Counted from the first letter of the stretch, positions 1-7,686 are shown. The stretch is DNA of 64,000 nt from an uncultured Clostridia bacterium (GCA_949155365.1 CASCUT010000001.1:1-64000), one strand, 5' to 3'. Numbers and translations: made by a program. The notes: generated by a model from the sequence alone, not told the origin.

Positions 1-57
1 ACGTACGGTGGTGTGAGAGGGGAGAAATTCACTAAGAATTATCCTCTACTCGATTAA
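1..57 (+). mobile_element. 3' end of a group II intron (domains V-VI), partial
   Basis: The first 22 bases (ACGTACGGTGGTGTGAGAGG and on) resemble the 3' strand of group II intron domain V with the linker that follows it. Next comes a hairpin (GAGGGGAGAAATTC / GAATTATCCTC) like domain VI, and the stretch ends in CTCTACTCGAT, close to the usual 3' splice end. Only the tail is inside the window, so the reverse transcriptase, if there is one, would lie upstream. The call rests on remembered intron consensus, not on a search. Confidence 0.5.
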
Positions 58-94
58 ATGAAAAAGCATGCCAAATTTTCTGACATGCTTTTTA
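58..94. terminator. Hairpin terminator, probably bidirectional
   Basis: The arms AAAAAGCATG and CATGCTTTTT pair around an AT-rich loop and have A/T runs on both sides. It lies just downstream of the leftward hypothetical gene ending at 106 and just after the intron remnant. Confidence 0.6.
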
Positions 95-105
95 AAATTA
101 TGATT

Positions 106-564
106 TTAAATCGCATCATTCCGTACGAAAATAGCCGAAATACGATGCTGAGCACCAAACTTCACTGCAGATATAACATCAATTCTCACAATATCAGAAA
201 AATCGATATCCTTGAAGGAATTAAAACAGTGTGCAACAAGATCTCTGCCTTTAATAAAAGATAGGTCGTGCTTACATAAAACATAGCTTTGTGATTCCTC
301 AGAATAATTTGCTATTGTGATTTTGGCGTTAAATCTGACTTCTGGGAAGCTTTCATACAGCTTCAAACCATCAACAATCACTCCAAACCATTGGTCAGGG
401 GTAGCACAGTCTTTTTTACGAAAGTATATAATTTTCGCACTATCAATGAACTGTGTATCAAATTTCATCAGCCTAAGCAAGGTTTCTTTTAACTGAAGAG
501 CTTTTATTTGCAAGGTATTAGTATTGTGAATTCCATTTTTGTTAGGTAAAATAATATTTGCCAT
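106..564 (-). CDS. Hypothetical protein, paralogue of the upstream gene
   Basis: A 152-residue protein of no family I recognise. It has no signal peptide or membrane segment. It aligns along its length with the product of the next gene (612-1052): both have a central I-Y-(F/I)-K motif, then a G-L-K segment, a Y-S-x-x-S-x-S-Y-V core and a closing V-x-I-x-x-A stretch. The start is supported by GGAGG seven bases before the ATG. The two genes are 47 bp apart and co-directional, so probably one operon. Base composition is less AT-rich than the surrounding noncoding DNA. A recent tandem duplication inside mobile DNA is likely; function unknown. Confidence 0.6.
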   Translation of the reverse strand: MANIILPNKNGIHNTNTLQIKALQLKETLLRLMKFDTQFIDSAKIIYFRKKDCATPDQWFGVIVDGLKLYESFPEVRFNAKITIANYSEESQSYVLCKHDLSFIKGRDLVAHCFNSFKDIDFSDIVRIDVISAVKFGAQHRISAIFVRNDAI

Positions 565-611
565 GTATAAACCTCCTGTTATATGACTACCATGAAAATG
601 TTAATTACAAG

Positions 612-1052
612 TTACGCTCTTGCAAAAAGGTAAGAACAACTATAATTACTAGGTGTAAGAATAGTTTCATCAAGAGCTTTAATATTAATGACTAATGCAT
701 CACATTTAGATACATCACTGATCTTTTGAAAACAGGAATCTACAATTTCAAAACCAACGACTTTGTCCAAAACATGTCTTTCTTGTACATAGGAATTCTT
801 AGAATCTGAATACATGTACGTTAGTACCTCTACCTGATAGGTAAGGTCCCGTGTGGATTTGAGCCCTCCAACATGAGTGGCGATTTGGTAATACCAGTCT
901 TTTTTACTCTTGCATTCCTTGATATAAATAACTTTGAAAACATTAAGCATATTGGAAAGAATAAATGAGTCAATAAAATTGCTTAACTGCTGGTGTTTAT
1001 TGCTTGTTTTTGGAACACAACGGTTGCTTGAAACTAATGACGTTTTAAACAT
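612..1052 (-). CDS. Hypothetical protein, paralogue of the downstream gene
   Basis: A 146-residue protein with no recognised domain. It shares with the product of 106-564 the order I-Y-I-K-E, W-Y, G-G-L-K, Y-x-S-D-S-K-N-S-Y-V and a C-terminal I-N-I-K-A-L-D-E segment. Both are probably soluble. GGAGG lies shortly upstream of the start. It is the first gene of the pair. The adjacent group II intron tail and the AT-rich desert upstream suggest a mobile neighbourhood. Nothing in the sequence points to a specific function. Confidence 0.6.
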   Translation of the reverse strand: MFKTSLVSSNRCVPKTSNKHQQLSNFIDSFILSNMLNVFKVIYIKECKSKKDWYYQIATHVGGLKSTRDLTYQVEVLTYMYSDSKNSYVQERHVLDKVVGFEIVDSCFQKISDVSKCDALVINIKALDETILTPSNYSCSYLFARA

Positions 1053-1966
1053 GAGGGTACCTCCTTAAAATCATTATTTTAAAACAATTATCAATGTACT
1101 AGTTCAATTATAGCATAATATTATGTAAAACTCAAGATAAGCTATCAAATAAATAATATGTAATGTTAAATACCAGTATATAATGATAAATTTGGGATAT
1201 TCATTCTCTTAGATAACAAGTAAAAATAATTTTTATGAGTAGGGAATAGGGGAATAGGGTATTTTCAATTATTATAGCTATTAAATAAAAAAATAAAAAA
1301 TCTAAATAACAATTTCTACGATAAATTTCAAAAAATTTTATAAAAAATATTTAAAAGTATAAAAACAAAATTATAATTATATTTGTGTAAAGTTCGATTT
1401 ACCAAATTCAATTTCAAACACGAACATTTGTATAATCAGCTTGTACTAAAATTATATACCAATTTTATATAAATTTTTTTAAAATTTGTTGTACAGATTT
1501 CATTGTATTCAAATACAAAAATATTTTATATTTATGAAGCTCTAAAATCGTTTTTAAGACATTTTTATATTTAAGTAATAAAATTCATTTTTTAATCAGA
1601 TGTAATTTGTACTTTAAAATATCAATTATATAATATAAACGCTGTAAATACTTTAATATATGTAGTTTATTAAAATTGCTGAAAAGTACAAAAAAAGTGA
1701 CGCACGAGAATCGATTTTAAGCCATTTTTTAAAAATAGGTATATAACTTGTTGTCTTGAAAATGCGCTAATTATTGAAATATAAGGGTTTGGGAAATTTT
1801 GATGAAATTTATTATAAAGAATTAAATAAATTTATATAGATATAAACTAAAATGTATGATAATAATAAAAACTTGGAACGAACTCAAAATAATGAGGCTT
1901 TAAAATCGTTTTTAAGAGGTTTTTATTAAAAAGGCATATAGTTATATTGGCTAAAAGTGGCTAGTA
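1053..1966. other. AT-rich noncoding stretch with a thrice-repeated motif
   Basis: About 0.9 kb without a credible gene, well over 75% A+T. The only structure I see is a repeated motif TAAAATCGTTTTTAAG at about 1543-1558 and 1901-1916, and a degenerate version, AGAATCGATTTTAAG, at about 1707-1721. Each is followed by a T-rich run. The right edge abuts the left attachment site of the prophage. Confidence 0.5.
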
Positions 1967-2034
1967 TTAGGTAATAGCAAGAATTTCGGAGATAGGATCA
2001 TATTGCATGGTTCTATTTTTGATCCTACTTCTAT

Positions 2035-2062
2035 TTGCACAAAACTTTGATTTTGTGCAATG
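2035..2062. repeat. Left prophage attachment site, dif-like
   Basis: TTGCACAAAA and TTTTGTGCAA form a perfect 10-bp inverted pair around a 6-bp centre, CTTTGA. The 10/11-6-10/11 layout is that of an XerC/XerD dif site. The right arm resembles the usual XerD arm (TTATGTTAAAT) at about 8 of 11 positions. The centre and right arm recur at 7864-7879. Confidence 0.55.
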
Positions 2063-2179
2063 TAATGTTCTATTTTTTATGGAGTACTCTTTATACTCCC
2101 TCCTAATAATAAAAGCTAAATCATTTTCTTGGCTAATAATATAATAAAAAAAGACATATGTCAATAACCTTTTCTAAAT

Positions 2180-2473
2180 TTATGCTATTTTTTTTCTAGC
2201 AAGATATATTCTTTTTCTCTTACGTTCTTTTTCTAGACGATACTCTTCTATTACGTCATAAGCAATTTTATATTCCCCATTCTTTTGTGCTAATAAGCCT
2301 TCATACGTATGAAATATTAAAGCGTTTCTTAAATCTTCCTTGATATCGTCTGTATTTACATTCCAAGTATTATGAAGATTAAAAGCATATAATTCTAAAG
2401 CACGTAATATAATATCTATTTGACCATCTAATAACTCAATTTGTTTTGGTATTATATTATCAGTATCAAACAT
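2180..2473 (-). CDS. Small phage protein, unknown function
   Basis: About 97 residues, starting at the ATG preceded by AAGGGGGGA. The N-terminal half contains hydrophobic helices typical of a small helical bundle. The C-terminus is strongly basic (R-L-E-K-E-R-K-R-K-R), which suggests nucleic-acid binding. It is divergent from the gene at 2595. The intergenic region holds a good promoter for it and two copies of a TGWCAACATTT motif, so a regulatory or replication-accessory role is possible. No family recognised. Confidence 0.6.
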   Translation of the reverse strand: MFDTDNIIPKQIELLDGQIDIILRALELYAFNLHNTWNVNTDDIKEDLRNALIFHTYEGLLAQKNGEYKIAYDVIEEYRLEKERKRKRIYLARKKIA

Positions 2474-2496
2474 TACTATCCCCCCTTTTCTTAACA

Positions 2497-2525
2497 ATTA
2501 TACTATGTTTATGTCAACATTTCAA
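2497..2525 (-). promoter_or_regulatory. Promoter of the small leftward phage gene
   Basis: Read leftward: -35 TTGAAA (2520-2525), 17-bp spacer, -10 TATAAT (2497-2502). Two near-identical motifs, ATGTCAACATTTCAA (2511-2525) and ATGACAACATTTTCAA (2541-2556), lie in the divergent region and may be operator repeats; one overlaps the -35. Confidence 0.55.
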
Positions 2526-2594
2526 GTGGTTCGACAAATTATGACAACATTTTCAATTTATTAATGCTATACTAATAATATTGGAGGTGAAAAT

Positions 2595-3122
2595 ATGTGG
2601 TTATTAATATTAATTGTTTTACTAATAATAGCAATTATAATTGAAAAGAAATTATCAATAAGAGAAAATGAAGAGAAAATTGTCACTACTACAAATCTAT
2701 CAAATTATAAGTCAAATGGATATATTATGACACAAACGGAATTAAAATTTTATAGGGAATTAAAAAAAGTAACAGATAAACTAGAACTAACAATATTTCC
2801 ACAAATAAACTTAGAAAGACTTATTGAAGTTGCAGACAATAATCTTAAAGATAGAAATAGAATAAAATCAAGAAGTATAGACTTCTCTATTGTAAACAAT
2901 AAAAACTGTAAAATTGTTTGTTGTATAGAACTAGACGATAAAAGCCACTATACAAAAAAAGCTATAATAACAGATAACTTTAAGAACAATCTTTTTAAGC
3001 AAGTTAAAATACCATTATATAGGATAAAAGTAAATAACTATTATAACTTAGAATATCTTGAAAAAATAATAAAAGAGAGTCAGCAACCCTCTTCCTCTAT
3101 TACAACTGAGAATAATTTGTAA
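2595..3122 (+). CDS. Membrane-anchored DUF2726-like (nuclease-fold) protein
   Basis: 175 residues. Residues 2-17 are a strongly hydrophobic N-terminal helix. The rest resembles DUF2726, a domain of restriction-endonuclease-like fold: a predicted strand with D-F-S-I-V, then C-C-I-E-L-D-D-K-S-H, matching the E-L-D-D-x-S-H core of the family. GGAGG lies eight bases before the ATG. It is the only rightward gene in the prophage and converges on the rep gene, overlapping its 3' end by 23 bp. Such cargo proteins occur in mobile elements. A defence or exclusion role is inference. Confidence 0.65.
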   Translation: MWLLILIVLLIIAIIIEKKLSIRENEEKIVTTTNLSNYKSNGYIMTQTELKFYRELKKVTDKLELTIFPQINLERLIEVADNNLKDRNRIKSRSIDFSIVNNKNCKIVCCIELDDKSHYTKKAIITDNFKNNLFKQVKIPLYRIKVNNYYNLEYLEKIIKESQQPSSSITTENNL

Positions 3123-3942
3123 ATAAAAATAACTTATCATTATCGTTTAAATCATTATAATGAAAATCTTTTATCTTGCAAAAGTCATTTGAATAAGTCC
3201 AAAAATTATTCGTAATTGTGAAATCCTTTACCAAGTTACGTGCGGGGAGGTCATAAACCTCCGCACGTAACAAACCACGTGAACACATATAGATTTGATT
3301 GTGTTCATTTTTTATACATTCTTTTGTAATATACTTAGTTATATAATTAGCACATTTCAATATATCTTTTATTTTACTAAAAGAACAAAAACCAAGTTGC
3401 TCGTCAAAAAAATGAGAAGATATATAACCATATTCATTAATATAAATATCTGTATCTAACAAGTCACTAAAAAGACCATGAAAGTGAAATGCACCATTTT
3501 TATGTTTTTCTGTTATCAAGATATAGTGAAATTTAATCTTTTTTCTGCGAAAACGCATAGAATAATTATGTATAAGTCTTTTTAAATTATCTTGACATTC
3601 TTGTAAGCTAAATCTATCAGCATTTTTACTGTTAATAGTTAAAGTTACAAAATATTTAAAATCATTACATAAACAAATTTCTTTTATATTCCTTTTAGTT
3701 CTACTTAAACTAACTCTCTCTATCTCTTTCTGATTAGTTTCTTTTAATTGAGGAATATCATATTTATAATCAGACAAGTCATATAAATTATATCCATCAG
3801 AGACTGGCTTTTTAGCAACCTTCTCAAATCCTTTTTGCCTTTTCTTATAGTAGACTAATCGAAATACATCCTCTTGATAATGATATAATCTATAAACATC
3901 CTCATAAATATCAGAAGTTTTAAAAAAATCTAATAAGCCCAT
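3100..3942 (-). CDS. Rolling-circle replication initiator (HUH Rep)
   Basis: About 280 residues, starting at the ATG preceded by AAGGTGG (an in-frame ATG 27 bp upstream lacks a site). It nicks the phage origin and primes rolling-circle synthesis. Visible motifs, numbered from this start, are F-V-T-L-T-I in the first third, the metal-binding H-F-H-G motif (HUH; H153 and H155), and a Y-I-T-K-Y-I-T-K segment near residues 200-207, the expected place for the catalytic Tyr. The length suits inovirus and plasmid Reps. It is the last gene of the leftward phage cluster. A long GC-rich hairpin inside the coding sequence (3235-3271) may be the nick site region. Confidence 0.85.
   Translation of the reverse strand: MGLLDFFKTSDIYEDVYRLYHYQEDVFRLVYYKKRQKGFEKVAKKPVSDGYNLYDLSDYKYDIPQLKETNQKEIERVSLSRTKRNIKEICLCNDFKYFVTLTINSKNADRFSLQECQDNLKRLIHNYSMRFRRKKIKFHYILITEKHKNGAFHFHGLFSDLLDTDIYINEYGYISSHFFDEQLGFCSFSKIKDILKCANYITKYITKECIKNEHNQIYMCSRGLLRAEVYDLPARNLVKDFTITNNFWTYSNDFCKIKDFHYNDLNDNDKLFLFTNYSQL
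3235..3271. repeat. GC-rich inverted repeat inside rep, candidate replication origin
   Basis: GTTACGTGCGGGGAGGT (3235-3251) pairs with ACCTCCGCACGTAAC (3257-3271), a 15-bp stem with a two-base bulge and a five-base loop (CATAA). It is very GC-rich against an AT-rich background. Rolling-circle double-strand origins are sometimes located inside rep genes. Confidence 0.5.
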
Positions 3943-3969
3943 AAAATTTAACACCACCTTAACGTTCAT

Positions 3970-4126
3970 AAGATGTTACTATGTCAAGTAAAGTAAATCT
4001 TAAAATGTATCTATCTCAAGCGCCGATGGGCTGTCCACTCCCTACGGGCTCCGCACTAGGACTCTCGTCCTGGTGCTCCCCTCGTCGCTTCGCTCCTCTA
4101 TAGCTTCGCCATCAGTTAAACAATGT
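3970..4126. other. Structured GC-rich phage intergenic region (origin/packaging signal candidate)
   Basis: The only sizeable noncoding gap in the phage cluster, and its centre (4018-4112) is far more GC-rich than the genes. It contains small hairpins such as AGGAC-TCTC-GTCCT (about 4059-4072). Inoviruses carry a hairpin-rich intergenic region holding the complementary-strand origin and the packaging signal; position and composition fit. Confidence 0.5.
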
Positions 4127-4849
4127 TTAATATCTCTTTTTAAGTGCATTGATTGAGCTAGTTAACGCAATCGTTTCAAATGTATCGTAACTTTCTATGA
4201 TTGAAAGCTTACCTTTTGCAATATTTGTTTGAATAATAGGCGCAACAAAATCTTGTAGATCATTATCCCAACGAATCAAGTCACCGTCATTAATTTGATT
4301 AACGATAATAGCTAATTTGCTAAAAGGTAAAGACAACATATTACAACTAATTTGAAAACGAACATAACGCCTAAAAGTAATTTGAATTTCAGACCATTCT
4401 TGAGCAGTAGTAACAAAAATTATTTTTCTTTTACGTAATTGAGATATAAAGCTTAAAACTTCTCTACTTAAAGCCCCACCCTTCTCTAAAACAGTAAAAA
4501 TTTCATCAAAGAATATCAAAACATTTTCATCATTATCTTTAAATTTTGTACAATACTTAATAATGTCTTGAATATTATCCATATAAACAGTATCCTCAAA
4601 AACTTTAAAACTCTTTACATTAGTAATAATTCGATAATCATTAGCGAGTTTTTGCTTTATACAAAAATTCACAGCAGAATAAGTTTTACCTTTGCCTTGC
4701 TTACCTGTATAACAAAAAAGACCAAATTTATTATCAACTTTCTTAAATCCTTTTCTAAAAAAGCTAGGAAAATCAACTCTAATATGATTTTTAATAATGT
4801 AAAGCATAAAAACAAAGAAAATAGCTATAAAAATTATTAGTATTGTCAT
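4127..4849 (-). CDS. Zot-like phage assembly ATPase (pI family)
   Basis: 240 residues. An N-terminal transmembrane helix (about residues 2-20) is followed by a P-loop domain: Walker A G-K-Q-G-K-G-K-T-Y-S near residues 49-58 and Walker B N-V-L-I-F-F-D-E near residue 115. In inoviruses this inner-membrane ATPase drives virion extrusion. Members from Gram-negative hosts also carry a periplasmic domain after a later membrane span; here the N-terminal anchor is the only clear one. The gene lies between the candidate origin and the 104-residue membrane protein, the usual inovirus order. Confidence 0.88.
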   Translation of the reverse strand: MTILIIFIAIFFVFMLYIIKNHIRVDFPSFFRKGFKKVDNKFGLFCYTGKQGKGKTYSAVNFCIKQKLANDYRIITNVKSFKVFEDTVYMDNIQDIIKYCTKFKDNDENVLIFFDEIFTVLEKGGALSREVLSFISQLRKRKIIFVTTAQEWSEIQITFRRYVRFQISCNMLSLPFSKLAIIVNQINDGDLIRWDNDLQDFVAPIIQTNIAKGKLSIIESYDTFETIALTSSINALKKRY

Positions 4850-4860
4850 AATACCCCCTC

Positions 4861-5175
4861 CTATGGTTTTAATTTGTTGTAAACATTCATACCAAAACGA
4901 ACAGCTTGAATTGTTAAATATAAACCATATTTAATTAAAAAATAATCAAATAGGAATACAATAAGCCAGTGTGGTAAAAAGGTTAAATGTTCCAACATTT
5001 TTACAAGAAAAGAAACATAAGTAAAAATATAATCATTAAAAAAAGTAAGTATTGAAGAAGTCAATTGAGATAAATCAGGAAAAGCAAGTAATATAATACT
5101 TAAAATAGGTTGTAGAATAATACTAAAAAGCTTGGTTATAATAGTGAAAACAGCTTTAATTAACATACTAAGCAT
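4861..5175 (-). CDS. Phage membrane protein, pVI-like minor coat candidate
   Basis: 104 residues, almost all hydrophobic, with about three membrane segments and a short basic C-terminus (N-K-L-K-P). A multi-span protein of this size encoded between the adhesin and Zot matches the position of pVI in Ff-type phages. AGGAGG lies upstream of the start. The assignment rests on size, topology and position only. Confidence 0.6.
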   Translation of the reverse strand: MLSMLIKAVFTIITKLFSIILQPILSIILLAFPDLSQLTSSILTFFNDYIFTYVSFLVKMLEHLTFLPHWLIVFLFDYFLIKYGLYLTIQAVRFGMNVYNKLKP

Positions 5176-5192
5176 ATATACATACCTCCTTC

Positions 5193-5984
5193 CTAAACCA
5201 TATCTGCTTTAACATCATTGGTTATAGCAGTATCAACATTTCCACTTTTTATTTTATCTAAAATTTTTCTAATATCTCTTAAAATAAAAATACCTATTCC
5301 AAAAATCCAGAACATTGATAATAAACTTCGTAAAATAGAAAATCGACTATCAGTTAAAAAATTAAAGTCCGCACTTGAAACATTAACATGAGTATTCATA
5401 ACATCAAAAGAAATTAATACATCATCTTTTACAGTTACAGAATTATATACTCCCATAAAGATAGTATCGAAAAAATTACTAGATGGGTCTTCTACCTCAA
5501 CTGTAGGTAATTGGAAATCACTATCGTTAATAGAATCGTCTTTTAAAAAATTATTAGTATCTTGTTGCGTATTATTCAAATCATTAATGGAAGAGTTCAA
5601 CTCGTCAAACTTCTCTGTGTAATCAGGAGAAGTAGGGTCTTCGGGTCCTTCTGGGACATATCCATTTATACTATCTTTTTCGCTATCATAATCAAAACTA
5701 TTAAGTATATATTCATAATTTGAAACGTTGATAGAAGTATGGAATGCTCCTGTTCCTTTCAATTTACACATAGTTTTTAAAGTTGAAACAGGTATTCTAA
5801 AAACAAAATCGTCTAAAAACCAATAAGAACTCGACAAATTAAGAGTTATCTGGTCAACTAAAACATTACTTTCTTCACTCTCTTCATAATACAATTTTAA
5901 AATAAATGTTTGACAAGCCTCTTTTAAATCACCGAGGAAGATAAGTAGAAACATTTGCATACAAATCACCAGGTGCAATATCAT
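5193..5984 (-). CDS. C-terminal part of the pIII-like phage adhesin (frame-disrupted)
   Basis: Up to 263 residues. The body has an acidic Pro-Ser-Asp-rich linker in the middle (P-E-G-P-E-D-P-T-S-P-D) and a C-terminal membrane helix (W-I-F-G-I-G-I-F-I-L) with a basic tail, the layout of the anchor half of inovirus pIII. It overlaps the preceding reading frame by 56 bp, and no ribosome binding site precedes its first ATG. Removing one G at 5931-5934 would fuse the preceding product directly to D-L-K-E-A-C here. I therefore think both are one adhesin of roughly 480 residues, split by a sequencing error or mutation. Coupled separate genes are the alternative. Confidence 0.6.
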   Translation of the reverse strand: MILHLVICMQMFLLIFLGDLKEACQTFILKLYYEESEESNVLVDQITLNLSSSYWFLDDFVFRIPVSTLKTMCKLKGTGAFHTSINVSNYEYILNSFDYDSEKDSINGYVPEGPEDPTSPDYTEKFDELNSSINDLNNTQQDTNNFLKDDSINDSDFQLPTVEVEDPSSNFFDTIFMGVYNSVTVKDDVLISFDVMNTHVNVSSADFNFLTDSRFSILRSLLSMFWIFGIGIFILRDIRKILDKIKSGNVDTAITNDVKADMV

Positions 5985-6630
5985 AATACTCTATAGTAGA
6001 AAGTTCACTATCTAAAGCCTCACAAACAGGATAATCAACTGCAATTCTATTACTAAAAGAACTACAATAATTAGTTGTAAGATTTTGAGCAATACTTTCA
6101 CTTGCAAATAATAAATTACAATAATTAAATAAACTAACACCAAACATATCATTTAAAGACTTCGAGTCAGGAGACTTATAATAAGTAGTAATAGAACTTG
6201 ATTGCATATTTTCATCTAAAGTAAAATAATAAAATTTAACTTCATAAGAACGAGGAGAAACAACAATGTTAAAATTTGTTAAGCTAGCAACATAGAAGAA
6301 TGGATAACTACTATTTAAATAGCCAAACTTAAAGTCATCACCAACAACAATATGATAAAAACCTGTTGTTTCTTCATAAAAAACAAGATAACACTTACTT
6401 CCACCAAGAGAAAAATTTGTTGTAGAAATGCCAGTCTTTTCTACAATTTTTTGTTCTATATAAGATTGCGTTCCAGTAGTATCCTCTAAACCATAAGTAG
6501 AAATACCTTCAGAAGCAAAAATATTTTTACATAATGAAAAAACTAATAAAACTATCATAATAATAGTTATTAGCCTTTTGTTTCTTAATAAATATCTAAT
6601 ATTTTTTAGCAATATATAAATTATGTCCAT
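5929..6630 (-). CDS. N-terminal part of the pIII-like phage adhesin, with signal peptide
   Basis: 233 residues. A basic N-terminus (R-Y-L-L-R-N-K-R) is followed by a hydrophobic helix and F-A-S-E-G, a Sec signal with a likely cleavage after A-S. The remainder is Tyr/Ser/Thr-rich, beta-type, as in receptor-binding proteins. The frame ends at T-Y-L-P-R with a stop created by the extra G discussed under the neighbouring entry. It overlaps the upstream 126-residue gene by 10 bp, so translation is coupled. In inoviruses this slot encodes the host-recognition protein. Confidence 0.6.
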   Translation of the reverse strand: MDIIYILLKNIRYLLRNKRLITIIMIVLLVFSLCKNIFASEGISTYGLEDTTGTQSYIEQKIVEKTGISTTNFSLGGSKCYLVFYEETTGFYHIVVGDDFKFGYLNSSYPFFYVASLTNFNIVVSPRSYEVKFYYFTLDENMQSSSITTYYKSPDSKSLNDMFGVSLFNYCNLLFASESIAQNLTTNYCSSFSNRIAVDYPVCEALDSELSTIEYYDIAPGDLYANVSTYLPR

Positions 6631-7001
6631 TTAAATAGCCCTCCTCTACTTATAAACTCAGTAACACAATTAAAAATAAGTATAATAACAAAGAGAAATG
6701 CAAAAGCAGTAATACAGATATTACTTGCGTCTTGTCTTGCGAAAAATGAATTGCTTACATTAACTTCTTGTAAAGTAGTTGTTGAATAATAATTATTAGT
6801 CACTTGAACCCTTTGTTGAACAAAGCCCTCACGATTCGTATAAACTCTTATATAATCGTAAGTATTATTAGCAGACAAAACAGATTCTTTAAATAAATCA
6901 ATGTAATCAGCTGTACAATTCAACATATATTTATAATCTAAGTACTGCTTTGGTAAAAAAATACTATAAGTATTTTTTACGTCAAATATAGATTTTTCCA
7001 T
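6621..7001 (-). CDS. Phage single-span membrane protein (minor coat or adhesin accessory)
   Basis: 126 residues. There is no N-terminal signal; a long polar, Tyr/Asn-rich region is followed by one membrane helix near residues 97-114 (I-C-I-T-A-F-A-F-L-F-V) and a short tail. AGGAGG lies before the start. It sits between a 36-residue membrane peptide and the adhesin in the virion gene block. A virion minor protein is likely from position; no family recognised. Confidence 0.55.
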   Translation of the reverse strand: MEKSIFDVKNTYSIFLPKQYLDYKYMLNCTADYIDLFKESVLSANNTYDYIRVYTNREGFVQQRVQVTNNYYSTTTLQEVNVSNSFFARQDASNICITAFAFLFVIILIFNCVTEFISRGGLFKWT

Positions 7002-7010
7002 AAAATCCTC

Positions 7011-7121
7011 CTAATCATTAAATAGAAATTGCCTCAAATAGTTTAAAACAAACTTAACAGTAACAAAAGGTATCAAGACCTTAATAAATACTGTAGCAAT
7101 TTGCCAAATATATTCCTCCAT
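7011..7121 (-). CDS. 36-residue phage membrane peptide, pVII/pIX-like candidate
   Basis: A very short frame, starting M-E-E-Y-I-W-Q and ending in L-F-N-D. It has GGAGG five bases before the ATG and fills the gap between the major coat gene and the 126-residue gene. It is one amphipathic/hydrophobic helix (V-F-I-K-V-L-I-P-F-V-T-V). Size and position match the minor tip proteins pVII and pIX (32-33 residues in Ff phages). Confidence 0.55.
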   Translation of the reverse strand: MEEYIWQIATVFIKVLIPFVTVKFVLNYLRQFLFND

Positions 7122-7165
7122 AAAAACCTCCATATAATAAAACAAGAGGCTTAAAGCCTCTTATA

Positions 7166-7360
7166 CTAAGCTCTTCCGGCTTTACCAGATTTTGCAGAGT
7201 TTAAGTTCTTATTAAGAACTCTACGTCCAATTGCTACTAATGTAACAATTATGATAAGTCCTGCAATTGGGGCAATAGCTCCCCATAGATTGGTAGCAGA
7301 AAGACCCTCAGTTAAATTACCAACAAATCCAGATAGTCCTGTTGCTCCTTCCATAGACAC
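7166..7360 (-). CDS. Inovirus major coat protein
   Basis: 64 residues: a mildly acidic amphipathic N-terminal part, one membrane helix (about residues 27-46, A-I-A-P-I-A-G-L-I-I-I-V), then a strongly basic tail (R-R-V-L-N-K-N, K-S-G-K-A-G-R-A) that would face the DNA. This is the classic pVIII pattern. GGGAGG lies upstream of the start. There is no cleavable leader, as in several non-Ff inoviruses. It is the second gene of the structural operon. Confidence 0.82.
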   Translation of the reverse strand: MSMEGATGLSGFVGNLTEGLSATNLWGAIAPIAGLIIIVTLVAIGRRVLNKNLNSAKSGKAGRA

Positions 7361-7391
7361 ACCTCCCTTCTAAGGAAAATATTTAGTAAAT

Positions 7392-7658
7392 TTATCTATC
7401 TAAAACGAAGACAAATTTTAAACGTCCATTTTTGTAAATAACAGAAATGTTATTATCTACATTTTGAAAGTCTTGGAACTTTGTAAGTTCTTCGATGGCG
7501 TCTTTATTGTATTTCTCATAAATAGCAATAGTAGTATTGGAAACCTTGTCTAAGACGTTGATTTTTATAAAATCTTGGTCGGATATACGAACGATATCAA
7601 AAGAAATAAAATAAAAACAACTTTGCAATGATACTTTTTCGAAACGTAAATATTCCAT
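7392..7658 (-). CDS. Small phage protein, possible ssDNA-binding protein
   Basis: 88 residues, soluble, rich in predicted beta strands, with Phe/Tyr scattered among basic residues, and preceded by AAGGAGG. It lies first in the leftward cluster, just before the major coat gene. In several inoviruses the gene before the coat gene encodes the ssDNA-binding protein (pV-like). Size and strand-rich character are compatible, but I cannot see a diagnostic motif. Confidence 0.5.
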   Translation of the reverse strand: MEYLRFEKVSLQSCFYFISFDIVRISDQDFIKINVLDKVSNTTIAIYEKYNKDAIEELTKFQDFQNVDNNISVIYKNGRLKFVFVLDR

Positions 7659-7686
7659 AAAATCCTCCTTAATAATTATTTATTAA

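Noticed and set aside
1967..2164. 65-residue leftward frame at the left prophage edge
   Set aside because: It runs through the attachment site palindrome, has no ribosome site and no plausible domain; it is an accident of AT-rich DNA.
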